DNA from: Pseudomonas oryzae
GTDB taxonomy: Bacteria; Pseudomonadota; Gammaproteobacteria; Pseudomonadales; Pseudomonadaceae
Assembly (NCBI RefSeq): GCF_900104805.1
Contig: NZ_LT629751.1
Location: 4,514,001 to 4,578,000, forward strand
Length of the DNA stretch: 64,000 nt
Reading direction: 5' to 3'
Part shown: positions 1-10,131 of the stretch, piece after piece
Position numbering within the stretch: position 1 is the first letter of the stretch
How the letters are laid out: each line of letters begins with the position of its first letter
The notes under the pieces: model-generated
The model's database searches: none
The model's input: only the letters and a program-made list of their open reading frames with translations
Told to the model about the DNA's origin: nothing
Position numbers and translations under genes: made by a program

Positions 1-477
<477 letters not shown>

Positions 478-596
478 TGTCGTGCTCCGGAGCGGAGTGG
501 TTGGGCGGCGCGCCCGGCTGGCGCCGGGGCGTAGCGGGCGTCGCCGTCAATCAAGCCGCCCCGTCGCCTCGTGGGCCGCGGAGCGGCGGCGGGCCC

Positions 597-624
597 GTGC
601 GGCCGGCGCGCAGGCCAGCCGCAC
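597..624 (-). promoter_or_regulatory. Stem-loop between livK and livH
   Basis: Perfect 7-bp arms (GTGCGGC / GCCGCAC) lie about 15 bp past the livK stop, with no T-run. It could be a partial terminator or an mRNA-stabilising hairpin that keeps the binding protein more abundant than the permease. This role is inferred from position only. The rest of the 160-bp gap shows nothing else recognisable. Confidence 0.35.
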
Positions 625-637
625 GAGCCGCCTGGCA

Positions 638-1759
638 TCACAGCTGGTTGTACTTGCCGCTGGCGTCCCACTGGTAGAGCACGTAGTCGGAGACCTTGAG
701 GTCGCCCTTGGCGTCGAACTCCTTGGTGCCCATCACCGTCGGTACCGGGTTGGCCTTCAGCCACTCGGCGGCCTTGGCGCCGTCGGTGCTGCCGGCGCCG
801 GTGAAGGCGGCGGCGATGGTCTGCAGGGTGGCGTAGGCGTACAGGGTGTAGCCTTCCGGCTCGAAGCCGGCGGCGCGGAACTTCTCGATCACCTCCTTGC
901 CGTCGGGGATCAGCCGCGGGTCGGCGCCGAAGGTCATCAGCACGCCCTCGGTGTACTTGGCGCCGCCGGCGGTGTTGACCAGCTCGTCGGTGACCACGCA
1001 GTCGCCGGAGACGAACTTGGCGGTGACGCCCTGCTCGCGCATCTGCCGCACCAGCGGGCCGGCCTCCGGATGGCAGCCGCCGAAGTAGACCACCTCGGCG
1101 CCGGCGGCGCGGATCTTGGTGACCAGCGCGTTGAAGTCCTTCTCGCCGCGGGTCAGGCCCTCGTAGAGCACCTCGGTGACGCCGCGCTTGTTGAGGTGCG
1201 CCTTGGTGGCGTCGGCCAGGCCCTGGCCGTAGGTGTCCTTGTCGTGGATCACCGCGACTTTCTTGGCCTTCAGCTGGTCGACGATGTAGTCGGCGGCGAC
1301 CACGCCCTGCTGGTCGTCGCGGCCGCACATGCGGAAGATGGTGCCCAGACCGCGCTCGGTGACCTGCGGGTTGGTCGAGCCGGGGGTGATGGCGAGGATG
1401 CCGGCCTCGTCGTAAACCTCGGAGGCGGGGATGGTCGAGGAGGAGCAGAAGTGGCCGATCACGCCGACCGCCTTGTCCAGGTCGACCAGGCGGTTGGCGG
1501 CGGCGACCGCCTGTTTCGGTTCGCAGGCGTCGTCGGCCTTGACCAGCTTGATCGGCTCGCCGTTGATGCCGCCGGCGGCGTTGATCGCCTCGGCGGCCAT
1601 GCTCGCACCGCGCCAGTACTGGTCGCCGTAGGCGGCGTTGCCGCCGGTCATGGGGCCCGCCACGCCGATCACCACGTCGGCCATTGCCACACCAGACAGA
1701 CTCGCGGCGCCGGTGATCGCCACGGCCAGAATTCCCTTCTTGAATGCCTTTTGAAACAT
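638..1759 (-). CDS. livK: Periplasmic binding protein of a branched-chain amino acid-type ABC transporter (LivK/BraC)
   Basis: 373 aa periplasmic solute-binding protein (type I fold, peripla_BP_6). Residues 1-26 form a signal peptide (MFQKAFKKGILAVAITG, ending GVAMA before DVVIG). Family landmarks follow: GPMTGGNAAYGDQ, the DDACEPKQAV segment, HFCSSSTIPAS, the ITPGSTNP ligand loop, and VIHDKDTYGQGLA. Overall it reads like Pseudomonas BraC. The start at 1759 was chosen because it gives a clean signal peptide and has GGGAG upstream. The longer reading from 1873 adds a non-signal extension. Its neighbour livH would be the permease. The ligand could be a branched-chain amino acid or a methylated glycine given the adjoining cluster; the sequence does not decide this. 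Confidence 0.9.
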   Translation of the reverse strand: MFQKAFKKGILAVAITGAASLSGVAMADVVIGVAGPMTGGNAAYGDQYWRGASMAAEAINAAGGINGEPIKLVKADDACEPKQAVAAANRLVDLDKAVGVIGHFCSSSTIPASEVYDEAGILAITPGSTNPQVTERGLGTIFRMCGRDDQQGVVAADYIVDQLKAKKVAVIHDKDTYGQGLADATKAHLNKRGVTEVLYEGLTRGEKDFNALVTKIRAAGAEVVYFGGCHPEAGPLVRQMREQGVTAKFVSGDCVVTDELVNTAGGAKYTEGVLMTFGADPRLIPDGKEVIEKFRAAGFEPEGYTLYAYATLQTIAAAFTGAGSTDGAKAAEWLKANPVPTVMGTKEFDAKGDLKVSDYVLYQWDASGKYNQL

Positions 1760-2065
1760 GGAGTTGTGCTCCCGTTTTGGTGGAATTTGCTGCCTTGTAC
1801 CCGACAGGAAAGCAGCAAGGGTCATGCCAGCGATGCTGGAATTTCCAATGCCTGCCAAATATGAAATCGGCATATCAATAAAAGCAGCTCCGCACGGGTT
1901 TCACACGGCGACCGCCATCGAAAGTCGCTTTTGGCAACGACAACGGCGCGGGCGAATGGCGCGTTTCCGACAATGTCGGCCGCTACCGTTCTACCCGCGC
2001 CGCGTGTCCGCTACCCGCTGGTGCGTCACCTGCCGTGGTGCACCGCCGGCAGGCAGTGAGCGTGG
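1760..2065. promoter_or_regulatory. livK upstream region with possible regulator half-sites
   Basis: This 306-bp gap holds the leftward livK promoter region, which is AT-rich around 1855-1890. Two sequences resemble the core of the candidate GbdR sites found elsewhere in the window: CGCTTTTGGCAA near 1925 and GCGTTTCCGACAAT near 1961. Both read in the opposite orientation relative to their gene. Near the etfB end, a hairpin with arms CCTGCCG / CGGCAGG at 2029-2053 may help end the etfB transcript. No gene was seen here. Confidence 0.35.
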
Positions 2066-2845
2066 CTAACGCAGTACGCCTTCCTCGATGAGCAACTTGA
2101 AGATCGCCTCGGCGCCGGCCTGCGGCGGCAGGTCCTTGAGCACCTGACCGGTGCCGCCGGAGGCCTTGGCGGTGGCCGCCTTCATCCGTTCGGCGCCGGT
2201 CTTGGCCTTGATCACCTTGAGGCGCTTGGGTCGCGGCCGCGCCGGCTGCAGCTGGGCGTCGGCGAGCAGGGCGTCGTCGACCACCTCGACCTCCTCGGCG
2301 CGCAGCTGGCCGCGGCGTGCCGGGCCGAAGGCGCTCTGCCGGGCGACCGGCGCGGCGTTGTCGACGCTGGCGAGGAACGGCAGGCGCACCTTGAGCCGGC
2401 GGCGCTGGCCGCGCGGCAGGGCCTGCAGCACCTGGGCGAAGCCGCCCTCGACGCGCTCGACCTCGGCCAGGCCGACCACCAGCGGCCAGCCGAGGCGCTC
2501 GGCCAGCAGGTACGGCAGCATGCCCGAGCCCTCGCCGGTCTCCGCCTGGCTGCCGGTGAGCACCAGCTGCGCGCCGGCGCCGCTCAGGTAGGCGCCGAGC
2601 GCCGGCAGGGCGTCGGCGCCGGGGCCCTGTTCGAGCACCGCCAGTTCGTCGAGGCCCATGCCCAGGTAGGCGCGCAGCGCCTCCTCGTGCGGGTCGCCGG
2701 CGTGCACCACCTGCAGCTGGCTGCCGGCCAGGCGCAGGCCCAGCTCGACCGCGCGGGCGTCCTGCTCGGCGCGGCGGGCGCGGCCGGAAGTGGGGTGGGC
2801 GCCGACCGAGACCAGCGCCACCACGTTCAGCTCGTTATGCGGCAT
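2066..2845 (-). CDS. etfB: Electron transfer flavoprotein beta subunit of the dimethylglycine cluster
   Basis: 259 aa ETF beta-type protein. The N-terminal half carries the family outline (VVALVSVGAHPTSGRARRAEQDARAVELGLRLA, then VLTGSQAETGEGSGMLPYLLAERLGWPLV), where the Q..ETGEG.GMLP.LLAE region corresponds to the AMP/FAD-binding part. The C-terminus (residues ~195-259) is basic and diverged from housekeeping EtfB. It should pair with the EtfA encoded just upstream to pass electrons from DgcA/DgcB-linked demethylation toward the quinone pool. The ATG at 2845 has GGAGG 8 bp upstream and overlaps the etfA stop by 11 bp, so translation is probably coupled. It corresponds to the last gene of the dgc operon in Pseudomonas. 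Confidence 0.88.
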   Translation of the reverse strand: MPHNELNVVALVSVGAHPTSGRARRAEQDARAVELGLRLAGSQLQVVHAGDPHEEALRAYLGMGLDELAVLEQGPGADALPALGAYLSGAGAQLVLTGSQAETGEGSGMLPYLLAERLGWPLVVGLAEVERVEGGFAQVLQALPRGQRRRLKVRLPFLASVDNAAPVARQSAFGPARRGQLRAEEVEVVDDALLADAQLQPARPRPKRLKVIKAKTGAERMKAATAKASGGTGQVLKDLPPQAGAEAIFKLLIEEGVLR

Positions 2846-4061
2846 CGCGGGCACCTCCGTTGCGATAGGCCTCGGCCAGTTCGATCAGCGCCTGGAGAAT
2901 CGCGCTGGAATCGCCGATCACCGAGAGATCGGCGCGCTTGATCATGTCGCAGCCCGGGTCGAGGTTGATCGCCACCACCTTGTCGCAGGCGCCGATGCCC
3001 TGCAGGTGCTGGATCGCTCCGGAGATGCCCACCGCCAGGTAGACCCGCGCGGTGACCCAGGTGCCGGTGGCGCCGACCTGGCGGGCGCGCGGCATGTGGC
3101 CGTCGTCGACCGCCACGCGCGAGGCGCCTTCGGTGGCGCCCAGCGCGGCGGCGGCCTGGTGGAACAGCGCCCAGTCCTGCACGCCGTTGCCGCCGGAGAG
3201 GATGAACTCGGCCTCGGCCATGGGGATCGCCGCCGGGTCGACGGCCACCGGGCCGAGGTCCTCGATGCGCGCCAGGCAGCGTGCCACGCCGGCGTCGAGA
3301 GCCACCGGCAGGGCCTGGTGACGGCTCTCGCTGACCGGCTCGGCGCACTCGGCGCTGGCCAGGATCAGGCGTGGCAGCGGCCGGTTGAGGTCCTCGCGGC
3401 CGGCGCCGGCGCGGCCGGTGCAACGCTCGCCGGCGACCTGCCAGACGCGGGTGGCCGGACGCTCGCCGAGGCTGGCGGCCAGGCGCCGGCCCAGCTCGCC
3501 GCCGCCGCTGCGGCTGTCGGGCAGCAGCCAGTGGCGCGGGGCGAACTGGCGCTCCACCGCGGCCAGCGCCTGCAGGCGCTGCTCGGGGGCGTAGCCGGCA
3601 TACTCGCTGCCTTCGAGCTGCAGCAGGCGGTCGACGCCGGCCGTGTCGAAGGCGGATTCCTTGTGCTCGCCGAACACCACGGCGAGCACCGCGCCGGTGC
3701 TGCCGGCCAGCTGGCGGGCGAGGCCGAGGAGGTCCTTGTCGTGGCTGGAGAGGCGGCCGCCGACCATGTCCGGCACCACGCAGATGATGTGGCTGGGCTG
3801 CTCGACCACATGCAGCGGCAGCTGCACGGCCTCGGCGGCGGCGCGGCGCTGGCCGCTGGCCTGCTGGGCGCCGGAGCGGTCGATGCGCTTGATGCCGTTG
3901 GGGCCGATGAAGCCGACCGCGTGCGGGTTCTTGCGCAGCACGCCGTTGGGGCCCATCCAGCTGCTCGGGGTGCCCTGCTGCTGCATGGCCGCGTGCAGCG
4001 GGTGCAGGCGGTTGCGGGCGATCCACTCGGCGCGCGGATCGCGGCGGATGATGTCGCTCAT
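2835..4061 (-). CDS. etfA: Electron transfer flavoprotein alpha subunit of the dimethylglycine cluster
   Basis: 408 aa, longer than housekeeping EtfA (about 310 aa) because of an N-terminal extension of roughly 85 residues rich in Pro, Gly and Arg. The C-terminal FAD-binding region is clear: GATGTWVTARVYLAVGISGAIQ (split here around GISGAIQHLQGI), then VVAINLDPGCDMIKRADLSVIGD, matching the EtfA pattern GISGAIQH...AIN.D...I...AD..VVGD. It forms a heterodimer with EtfB. It lies 112 bp downstream of dgcB in the same direction and has GGAGGTGC before its ATG. The dedicated ETF pair next to dgcAB suggests a private electron carrier for methyl-group oxidation. Confidence 0.9.
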   Translation of the reverse strand: MSDIIRRDPRAEWIARNRLHPLHAAMQQQGTPSSWMGPNGVLRKNPHAVGFIGPNGIKRIDRSGAQQASGQRRAAAEAVQLPLHVVEQPSHIICVVPDMVGGRLSSHDKDLLGLARQLAGSTGAVLAVVFGEHKESAFDTAGVDRLLQLEGSEYAGYAPEQRLQALAAVERQFAPRHWLLPDSRSGGGELGRRLAASLGERPATRVWQVAGERCTGRAGAGREDLNRPLPRLILASAECAEPVSESRHQALPVALDAGVARCLARIEDLGPVAVDPAAIPMAEAEFILSGGNGVQDWALFHQAAAALGATEGASRVAVDDGHMPRARQVGATGTWVTARVYLAVGISGAIQHLQGIGACDKVVAINLDPGCDMIKRADLSVIGDSSAILQALIELAEAYRNGGARDAA

Positions 4062-4134
4062 GGGTGCACCTCCGAGCGGCTGGTGGTGGAGCGCGGCTGG
4101 CTGGCGAGCAGCGCCGGCGCCCTGGTTGCGTGCA

Positions 4135-4159
4135 TCGCCAGCAAGCTGGCTCCTGCGAA
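4135..4159. repeat. REP-like palindrome between dgcB and etfA
   Basis: The sequence TCGCCAGCAAGCTGGCTCC followed by TGCGAA resembles the scattered extragenic palindromes of Pseudomonas (CCAGC / GCTGG arms). It lies in the 112-bp dgcB-etfA gap. It is a single short copy, so the family assignment is tentative. Confidence 0.4.
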
Positions 4160-4173
4160 GAGGCGGTGGTTCA

Positions 4174-6144
4174 TCAGTTCACCTCCGCGGCTTCACGCCG
4201 CGCTACCGGCTTTTTTGCCTCGCTCGGCACCTCGATCAGCGCTTCGGCGACCAGTTCGGCGATGTCCTTGATCTCCGGGCGCGGGGCGACCACGCCTTCG
4301 AGCATCGCGGTGCACTGCGGGCAGCCCACCGCCACCAGCTCGGCGCCGGTCTCGCGGATGTCGGCCATGCGCATGTCGGGGATGCGCTGCTTGCCGGGGA
4401 TGTCGGTGATCGGCGCGCCGCCGCCACCGCCGCAGCAGCGCGAGCGGAAGCCGGAGCGTTCCATTTCCTTCACTTCCAGGCCGAGCGCCTTGAGCACCGC
4501 ACGCGGCGCCTGGTACTCGCCGTTGTAGCGGCCGAGGTAGCAGGGGTCGTGGTAGGTGATCGCCGCGCCCTGCTGGGCGAGGGCGTGCTGGCCGAGTTCG
4601 ATGGCCTGGCTGGCCAGCAGGGTGGCGATGAAGGTGCTGTGGTGCAGCACCTCGTAGTGGCCGCCCAGCTCGCCGTACTCGTTCTTCAGCACGTGGAAGC
4701 TGTGCGGGTCGCAGCTGACGATGCGCTTGAACTTGTACTGGTTGAGGGTGGCGATGTTGCGCCTGGCCAGCTGCTGGAAGGTCGCCTCGTCGCCCAGACG
4801 ACGGGCCACGTCGCCGCTGTCGCGCTCCTCGAGGCCGAGCACGGCGAAGTCCACCTTGGCGGCCTTGAGGATCTTGACGAAGGCGCGCAGGGTGCGCTGG
4901 TTGCGCATGTCGAAGGCGCCGTCGCCGACCCAGAACAGCACGTCGGCCTCCTGCTTGTCGCGCATCAGCGGCAGGTCGAGGTCGGCGGCCCAGTTCAGGC
5001 GGCCGCCGGGGGCGAAGCCGCCGGGGTTGTCGGTGGCGATCAGGTTGTCGAGCACCTCGGCGCCCTTGTTCGGCGTGGCCCCGCGCTCCAGGGTCAGGTG
5101 GCGACGCATGTCGACGATGGCGTCGACGTGCTCGATCATCATCGGGCACTCCTCCACGCAGGCGCGGCATGTGGTGCACGACCACAGGGTCTCGGCGTCG
5201 ACCAGGCCCTGGCCCTCGCGGGCGACGATGGGCAGGTGCGGGCCGCCGCTGTGCTCGCCGAGCGGCTTGCCCGGATAGGGGCTGCCGGCGAACTTGGCGT
5301 CGTTGCCACCGGCCAGGCCGATGACCATGTCCTGGATCAGCTTCTTCGGGTTGAGCGGCTGGCCGGCGGCGAACGCCGGGCACATCGCCTCGCACTTGCC
5401 GCACTGCACGCAGGCGTCGAAGCCGAGCAACTGGTTCCAGGTGAAGTCGGTGGGTTTCTCGACGCCCAGCGGCGCGGCCTGGTCGTCCAGATCGAGGGCC
5501 TTGAGGCCGGTCGAGCGGCCGCCGCCGAAGCGCTCGGCGCGGCGGTGCCAGGCCAGGTGCAGGGCGCCGGCGAAGGCGTGCTTCATCGGCCCGCCCCAGG
5601 TCATGCCGAGGAACAGCTCGGACACGCCCCAGGCCACGCCGAGGGCCAGCAGGCCGCCGAGGATCCAGCTGCCCATGCCTTCGGGGAGGATGCCGGCGAC
5701 CGGCAGGGTGGCGATGAAGAAGCTGCCGGCGAAGGCCAGCAGGCTCTTCGGCAGGCGCATCCACGGGCCCTTGGACAGGCGGCTCGGCGGGTTGCGCCGG
5801 CGCTTGGCGACGAACAGCGCGCCGACGAACATCAGCACGGTGGCGGCGAGCAGGGCGAAGCCGAGGATGCGGTTGTGCAGGCCGAAGCCGTGCACGGCGA
5901 TGGCCAGCACGGCGGACAGCACGAAGCCGCCGGCGGTGGCCACGTGGGTCTTGGACATGTACTTGTCGCGCTCGACCACGTGGTGCAGGTCGACCAGGTA
6001 GCGGCGCGGCATCTTCATGAGGCCGCCGAGCCAGTCGACCTTGGCCGGGCGGCCACGGCGCCACATCAGGAAGCGCTTCGCGGCGCCCAGCACGGCCAGT
6101 GCCAGGGCGGCGAAGAGCAGGATGGGGAGGAGGGTGTTCAGCAT
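4174..6144 (-). CDS. dgcB: Dimethylglycine demethylation protein DgcB (membrane Fe-S/CCG-domain electron transfer subunit)
   Basis: 656 aa. About five hydrophobic segments occupy residues 1-190. Two 4Fe-4S motifs follow, CVQCGKCEAMCP and CTTCRACVEECP, the layout of heterodisulfide-reductase/glycolate-oxidase iron-sulfur subunits. The C-terminal half holds two CCG-type domains, seen as VSCDPHSF...HYEVLHH and YHDPCYLGRYN...RCCGGGGG, with another Cys pair at VGCPQC. It is expected to sit in the inner membrane and take electrons released by DgcA demethylation to the respiratory chain. AAGGAG precedes the ATG at 6144. It follows dgcA after about 157 bp that contain a palindromic repeat. Confidence 0.93.
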   Translation of the reverse strand: MLNTLLPILLFAALALAVLGAAKRFLMWRRGRPAKVDWLGGLMKMPRRYLVDLHHVVERDKYMSKTHVATAGGFVLSAVLAIAVHGFGLHNRILGFALLAATVLMFVGALFVAKRRRNPPSRLSKGPWMRLPKSLLAFAGSFFIATLPVAGILPEGMGSWILGGLLALGVAWGVSELFLGMTWGGPMKHAFAGALHLAWHRRAERFGGGRSTGLKALDLDDQAAPLGVEKPTDFTWNQLLGFDACVQCGKCEAMCPAFAAGQPLNPKKLIQDMVIGLAGGNDAKFAGSPYPGKPLGEHSGGPHLPIVAREGQGLVDAETLWSCTTCRACVEECPMMIEHVDAIVDMRRHLTLERGATPNKGAEVLDNLIATDNPGGFAPGGRLNWAADLDLPLMRDKQEADVLFWVGDGAFDMRNQRTLRAFVKILKAAKVDFAVLGLEERDSGDVARRLGDEATFQQLARRNIATLNQYKFKRIVSCDPHSFHVLKNEYGELGGHYEVLHHSTFIATLLASQAIELGQHALAQQGAAITYHDPCYLGRYNGEYQAPRAVLKALGLEVKEMERSGFRSRCCGGGGGAPITDIPGKQRIPDMRMADIRETGAELVAVGCPQCTAMLEGVVAPRPEIKDIAELVAEALIEVPSEAKKPVARREAAEVN

Positions 6145-6179
6145 GGTTGGGTCTCCTTATGGGGACCGTGAGCGTCCGC

Positions 6180-6292
6180 GTAGGGTGGGTCAGCCGCAGG
6201 CTTGACCCACCATCGATGCCGCCAGGCAGCGCCCTGGTCGGCTCGGTGATCCGGTCGGTGGGCCAGGCCGCGGCGCGGCTGGCCCACCCTAC
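6180..6292. repeat. Multi-hairpin GTAGGGTGGG element between dgcA and dgcB
   Basis: Outer ends are GTAGGGTGGG and CCCACCCTAC. Inside are a hairpin with GTGGGTCA / TGACCCAC-type arms, a middle segment related to GATGCCGCCAGGC, and a third hairpin with GGTGGGCCA / TGGCCCACC arms. It belongs to the same family as the copies at 8936-9044 and 27896-28009. It fills most of the intergenic space inside the dgc operon and could shape mRNA processing between dgcA and dgcB. Confidence 0.75.
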
Positions 6293-6301
6293 GGGGGGTC
6301 G

Positions 6302-8362
6302 TCAGAAGTCCTTGCACAGACGCAGCGCGTCGTAGATCGCCGCGTGGGTGTTGCGCTGGGCCACGCAGTCGCCGATGCGGAACAGCAGGTAGCCGTCGCC
6401 CTGCTCGGCCAGGCACGGTTGCGGCTTGATGGCGAACAGCGCTTCCACGTCGATCTGCCCCTTGTTGCGCGAACCCTGCTTGAGCTCGTAGTAGAGGGTC
6501 TCGTCCGGGCGCACGCCGTTCTCCACCACCACCTGATCGACCACCCGCTCCTCCTTGGCGCCGGTGTATTCGTTCTCGAGCACCGCCACCAGCTTGTCGC
6601 CCTCGCGGTAGACCTTTTCCAGCATCAGGTCGCCGGTCATGATCACTTCCTTGGGGTACAGGCTGCGGTAGTAGGTCGGGAAGGTGGTGCCGCCCATCGC
6701 CACGCCCGGCTTGATGTCGTCGGTGACGATCTCCACCTTGCAGCCCTTGTCGGCGAGGAAGTCGGCCACCGACATGCCGGTGAACTCGCAGATGGTGTCG
6801 TAGACCAGCACGTTCTTGCCCGGCGCGACCACGCCGTTGAGCACGTCCCAGCTGCTCACCACCAGGCCCTCGGCCGCGCCCCAGTGCTCGTTCTGCTCGA
6901 CGAACGGCTTGCCGCCGTTGGCGAGGATGACGACGTCCGGCTTGAGGTCGAGGATGGTCGCGCTGTCGGCGGCGGTGCCCAGGCGCAGGTCGACGTTCAG
7001 GCGCGCCAGCTCCAGCTGGTACCAGCGGGTGATGCCGGCGATCTGGTCGCGCTGCGGCGCCTTGGCGGCGATGCTGATCTGCCCGCCGAGGGCGTCGTTC
7101 TTCTCGAACAGGGTCACCTCGTGGCCGCGCTCGGCGGACACCCGCGCCGCCTCCATGCCGGCCGGGCCGCCGCCGACCACCACCACCTTGCGCTTGGGCC
7201 CGGTGGACTTCTCGATGATGTGCGGCACGCCCATGTACTCGCGGCTGGTCGCCGCGTTCTGGATGCACAGCACGTCGAGGCCCTGGTACTGGCGGTCGAT
7301 GCAGTAGTTGGCGCCGACGCACTGCTTGATCTGGTCGACCTGGCCCATCTTGATCTTGGCGATCAGGTGCGGGTCGGCGATGTGCGCGCGGGTCATGCCG
7401 ACCATGTCCACGTAGCCGCCCTCGAGGATGCGCGTGGCCTGGTTGGGGTCCTTGATGTTCTGCGCGTGCAGCACCGGCACCTTGACCACTTCCTTGATGC
7501 CCGCCGCCAGGTGCAGGAACGGCTCCGGCGGGTAGCTCATGTTGGGGATCACGTTGGCCAGGGTGTTGTGGGTGTCGCAGCCCGAGCCGACCACGCCGAT
7601 GAAGTCGATCATGCCGGTGGCGTCGTAGTAGGCGGCGATCTGCTTCATGTCCTCGTGGGACAGGCCGTCCGGGTGGAATTCGTCGCCGCAGATGCGCATG
7701 CCGACGCAGAAGTCGTCGCCGACTTCCTTGCGCACGGCCTTGAGCACTTCCAGGCCGAACTTCATGCGGCCCTCGAAGCTGCCGCCCCACTCGTCGGTAC
7801 GCTTGTTGACCCGCGGGCTCCAGAACTGGTCGATCATGTGCTGGTGCACGGCGGACAGCTCGACGCCGTCCAGGCCGCCTTCCTTGGCCCGGCGCGCGGC
7901 CTGCGCGTAGTTGCCGATCACCCGCCAGATCTCTTCCGGCTCGATGGTCTTGCAGGTGGCGCGGTGCACCGGCTCGCGGATGCCCGACGGCGACATCAGG
8001 GTCGGCCAGTTGAAGCCGTCCCAGCGCGAGCGGCGGCCCATGTGGGTAATCTGGATCATGATCTTGGCGCCGTGCTTGTGCATGGCGTCGGCGAGGTTCT
8101 GGAAGTGCGGGATGATGCGGTCGGTGGACAGGTTCACCGAGCTCCACCATTCCTGCGGGCTGTCGATGGCGACCACCGACGAGCCGCCGCAGATGGCCAG
8201 GCCGATGCCGCCCTTGGCCTTCTCCTCGTAGTACTTCACGTAGCGCTCGGTGGTCATGCCGCCGTCGGTGGCGTAGACCTCGGCGTGGGCAGTGGAGAGC
8301 ACGCGGTTGCGGATGGTCAGCTTGCCGATCTGGATCGGCTGGAACATTGCTTCGAAGGCCAT
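6302..8362 (-). CDS. dgcA: Dimethylglycine demethylase catalytic subunit DgcA (OYE/trimethylamine-dehydrogenase-like)
   Basis: 686 aa. Residues ~1-370 are an old-yellow-enzyme TIM barrel that binds FMN (FQPIQIGKLTIRNRVLSTAHAE at the start, GLDGVELSAVHQHMIDQFWSP in the active-site region). A cluster-binding segment follows, then an FAD/NAD Rossmann domain starting VVVVGGGPAGMEAARVSAERGH. This is the TMADH/2,4-dienoyl-CoA reductase layout. It demethylates dimethylglycine to sarcosine with DgcB. The expected C-x2-C-x2-C-x11-C motif reads CVGANYC plus 11 residues plus C: the middle Cys is Ala. AGGAG precedes the ATG. The upstream DUF5943-like gene ends 15 bp away. Confidence 0.93.
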   Translation of the reverse strand: MAFEAMFQPIQIGKLTIRNRVLSTAHAEVYATDGGMTTERYVKYYEEKAKGGIGLAICGGSSVVAIDSPQEWWSSVNLSTDRIIPHFQNLADAMHKHGAKIMIQITHMGRRSRWDGFNWPTLMSPSGIREPVHRATCKTIEPEEIWRVIGNYAQAARRAKEGGLDGVELSAVHQHMIDQFWSPRVNKRTDEWGGSFEGRMKFGLEVLKAVRKEVGDDFCVGMRICGDEFHPDGLSHEDMKQIAAYYDATGMIDFIGVVGSGCDTHNTLANVIPNMSYPPEPFLHLAAGIKEVVKVPVLHAQNIKDPNQATRILEGGYVDMVGMTRAHIADPHLIAKIKMGQVDQIKQCVGANYCIDRQYQGLDVLCIQNAATSREYMGVPHIIEKSTGPKRKVVVVGGGPAGMEAARVSAERGHEVTLFEKNDALGGQISIAAKAPQRDQIAGITRWYQLELARLNVDLRLGTAADSATILDLKPDVVILANGGKPFVEQNEHWGAAEGLVVSSWDVLNGVVAPGKNVLVYDTICEFTGMSVADFLADKGCKVEIVTDDIKPGVAMGGTTFPTYYRSLYPKEVIMTGDLMLEKVYREGDKLVAVLENEYTGAKEERVVDQVVVENGVRPDETLYYELKQGSRNKGQIDVEALFAIKPQPCLAEQGDGYLLFRIGDCVAQRNTHAAIYDALRLCKDF

Positions 8363-8377
8363 GGCGGTCTCTCCTGG

Positions 8378-8908
8378 TTACAGCGGTTTGACGACGAACA
8401 GGCCGTGGTCGTGGCCTTCCTCGGAGGCGCCGTAGACCTGCTCGGCGACGGTGCGCAGGGTGCTGCCCTTGGCGGCGAGGATCTGGTCCATGGCGCCGGC
8501 GAACCAGCCGGTGAACATGTAGTCGACCTTGCGGCCGCACTTGCCGTAGACGTAGACGAAGGCGGAGTGGTCGAGGCGCACGCGGGCGGTGCCGGCGTCG
8601 ACGTCGATCGCCTCGATCTTGAACAGGCCCCAGCCGCGCTGCGACAGGCGCTTCATGTAGTGCTCGTAGACCTCGACCCCGACCAGCCCGTGGCACTCGG
8701 CTTCCTTCTCGCACCAGTGCCAGGCGGACTTGTAGCCAGCCTTGTAGAGGATCTCGGCGTAGCGCTCGGCGCCGAGTTCGGCCTCGATGCCCATGTGGTT
8801 GTTGACGAAGAAGTGGCGCGGCACGTAGAGCATCGGCAGCGCGTCGGTGGTCCAGACGCCGGTTTCGTCGTCGACCAGGATGGGCATTTCGGGGGCGTGG
8901 GTGCTCAT
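8378..8908 (-). CDS. DUF5943-like conserved protein of the dgc operon
   Basis: 176 aa soluble protein with no signal peptide, found immediately before dgcA as in other Pseudomonas dgc loci. Its role is unproven. The C-terminal part (DYMFTGWFAGAMDQILAAKG, then EQVYGASEEGHDHGLFVVKP) resembles the small-molecule-binding V4R fold, in which a final Cys/His-containing turn closes the domain. That likeness is my inference from pattern, not an established assignment. Cys residues lie at HWCEKEAECHG and KCGRK. Genetic context says it belongs to methylglycine oxidation, perhaps as an accessory, cofactor-loading or folate/formaldehyde-handling protein. Confidence 0.75.
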   Translation of the reverse strand: MSTHAPEMPILVDDETGVWTTDALPMLYVPRHFFVNNHMGIEAELGAERYAEILYKAGYKSAWHWCEKEAECHGLVGVEVYEHYMKRLSQRGWGLFKIEAIDVDAGTARVRLDHSAFVYVYGKCGRKVDYMFTGWFAGAMDQILAAKGSTLRTVAEQVYGASEEGHDHGLFVVKPL

Positions 8909-8935
8909 GGTTGTCTCTCGGAGTTCGGTTGGTTG

Positions 8936-9044
8936 GTGGGGTGGGTCGCGCAGCGGCGTGACCCACCATCGATGCCGTCAGGCATCGCCAGGGCTGGCCC
9001 GGTGGGCCGGCTGGTGGGTCATGCCTGCGGCTGACCCACCCTAC
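8936..9044. repeat. Multi-hairpin GTAGGGTGGG-family element between dipeptidase and DUF5943 genes
   Basis: Three stacked hairpins are visible: GTGGGTC / GACCCAC, then CGATGCC GTCA GGCATCG, then GTGGGTCA / TGACCCAC, ending CCCTAC. The left end is degenerate (GTGGGGTGGG). The whole folds on paper as a cloverleaf. It is closely related to the copies at 6180-6292 and 27896-28009. Confidence 0.75.
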
Positions 9045-9058
9045 GGTTCAGGTCGGGC

Positions 9059-10036
<978 letters not shown>

Positions 10037-10131
10037 CAGGCTGTCCCCTTGTCTGGCGGTACCTTGCGGCGGCGTCGGTGCCGGCGCTTTGAAAGGAGCA
10101 TATGCCGGGCGTCCGGGGCGCCCCGGTGCAA

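Noticed and set aside
2790-6171. Rightward frames of 493 and 842 codons opposite etfA and dgcB
   Set aside because: Antisense shadows with the repetitive Gly/Ala/Gln/His make-up typical of frames opposite GC3-rich genes.
6344-9034. Rightward frame of 896 codons opposite dgcA
   Set aside because: Antisense shadow. The leftward frames encode recognisable DgcA and DUF5943-like proteins.
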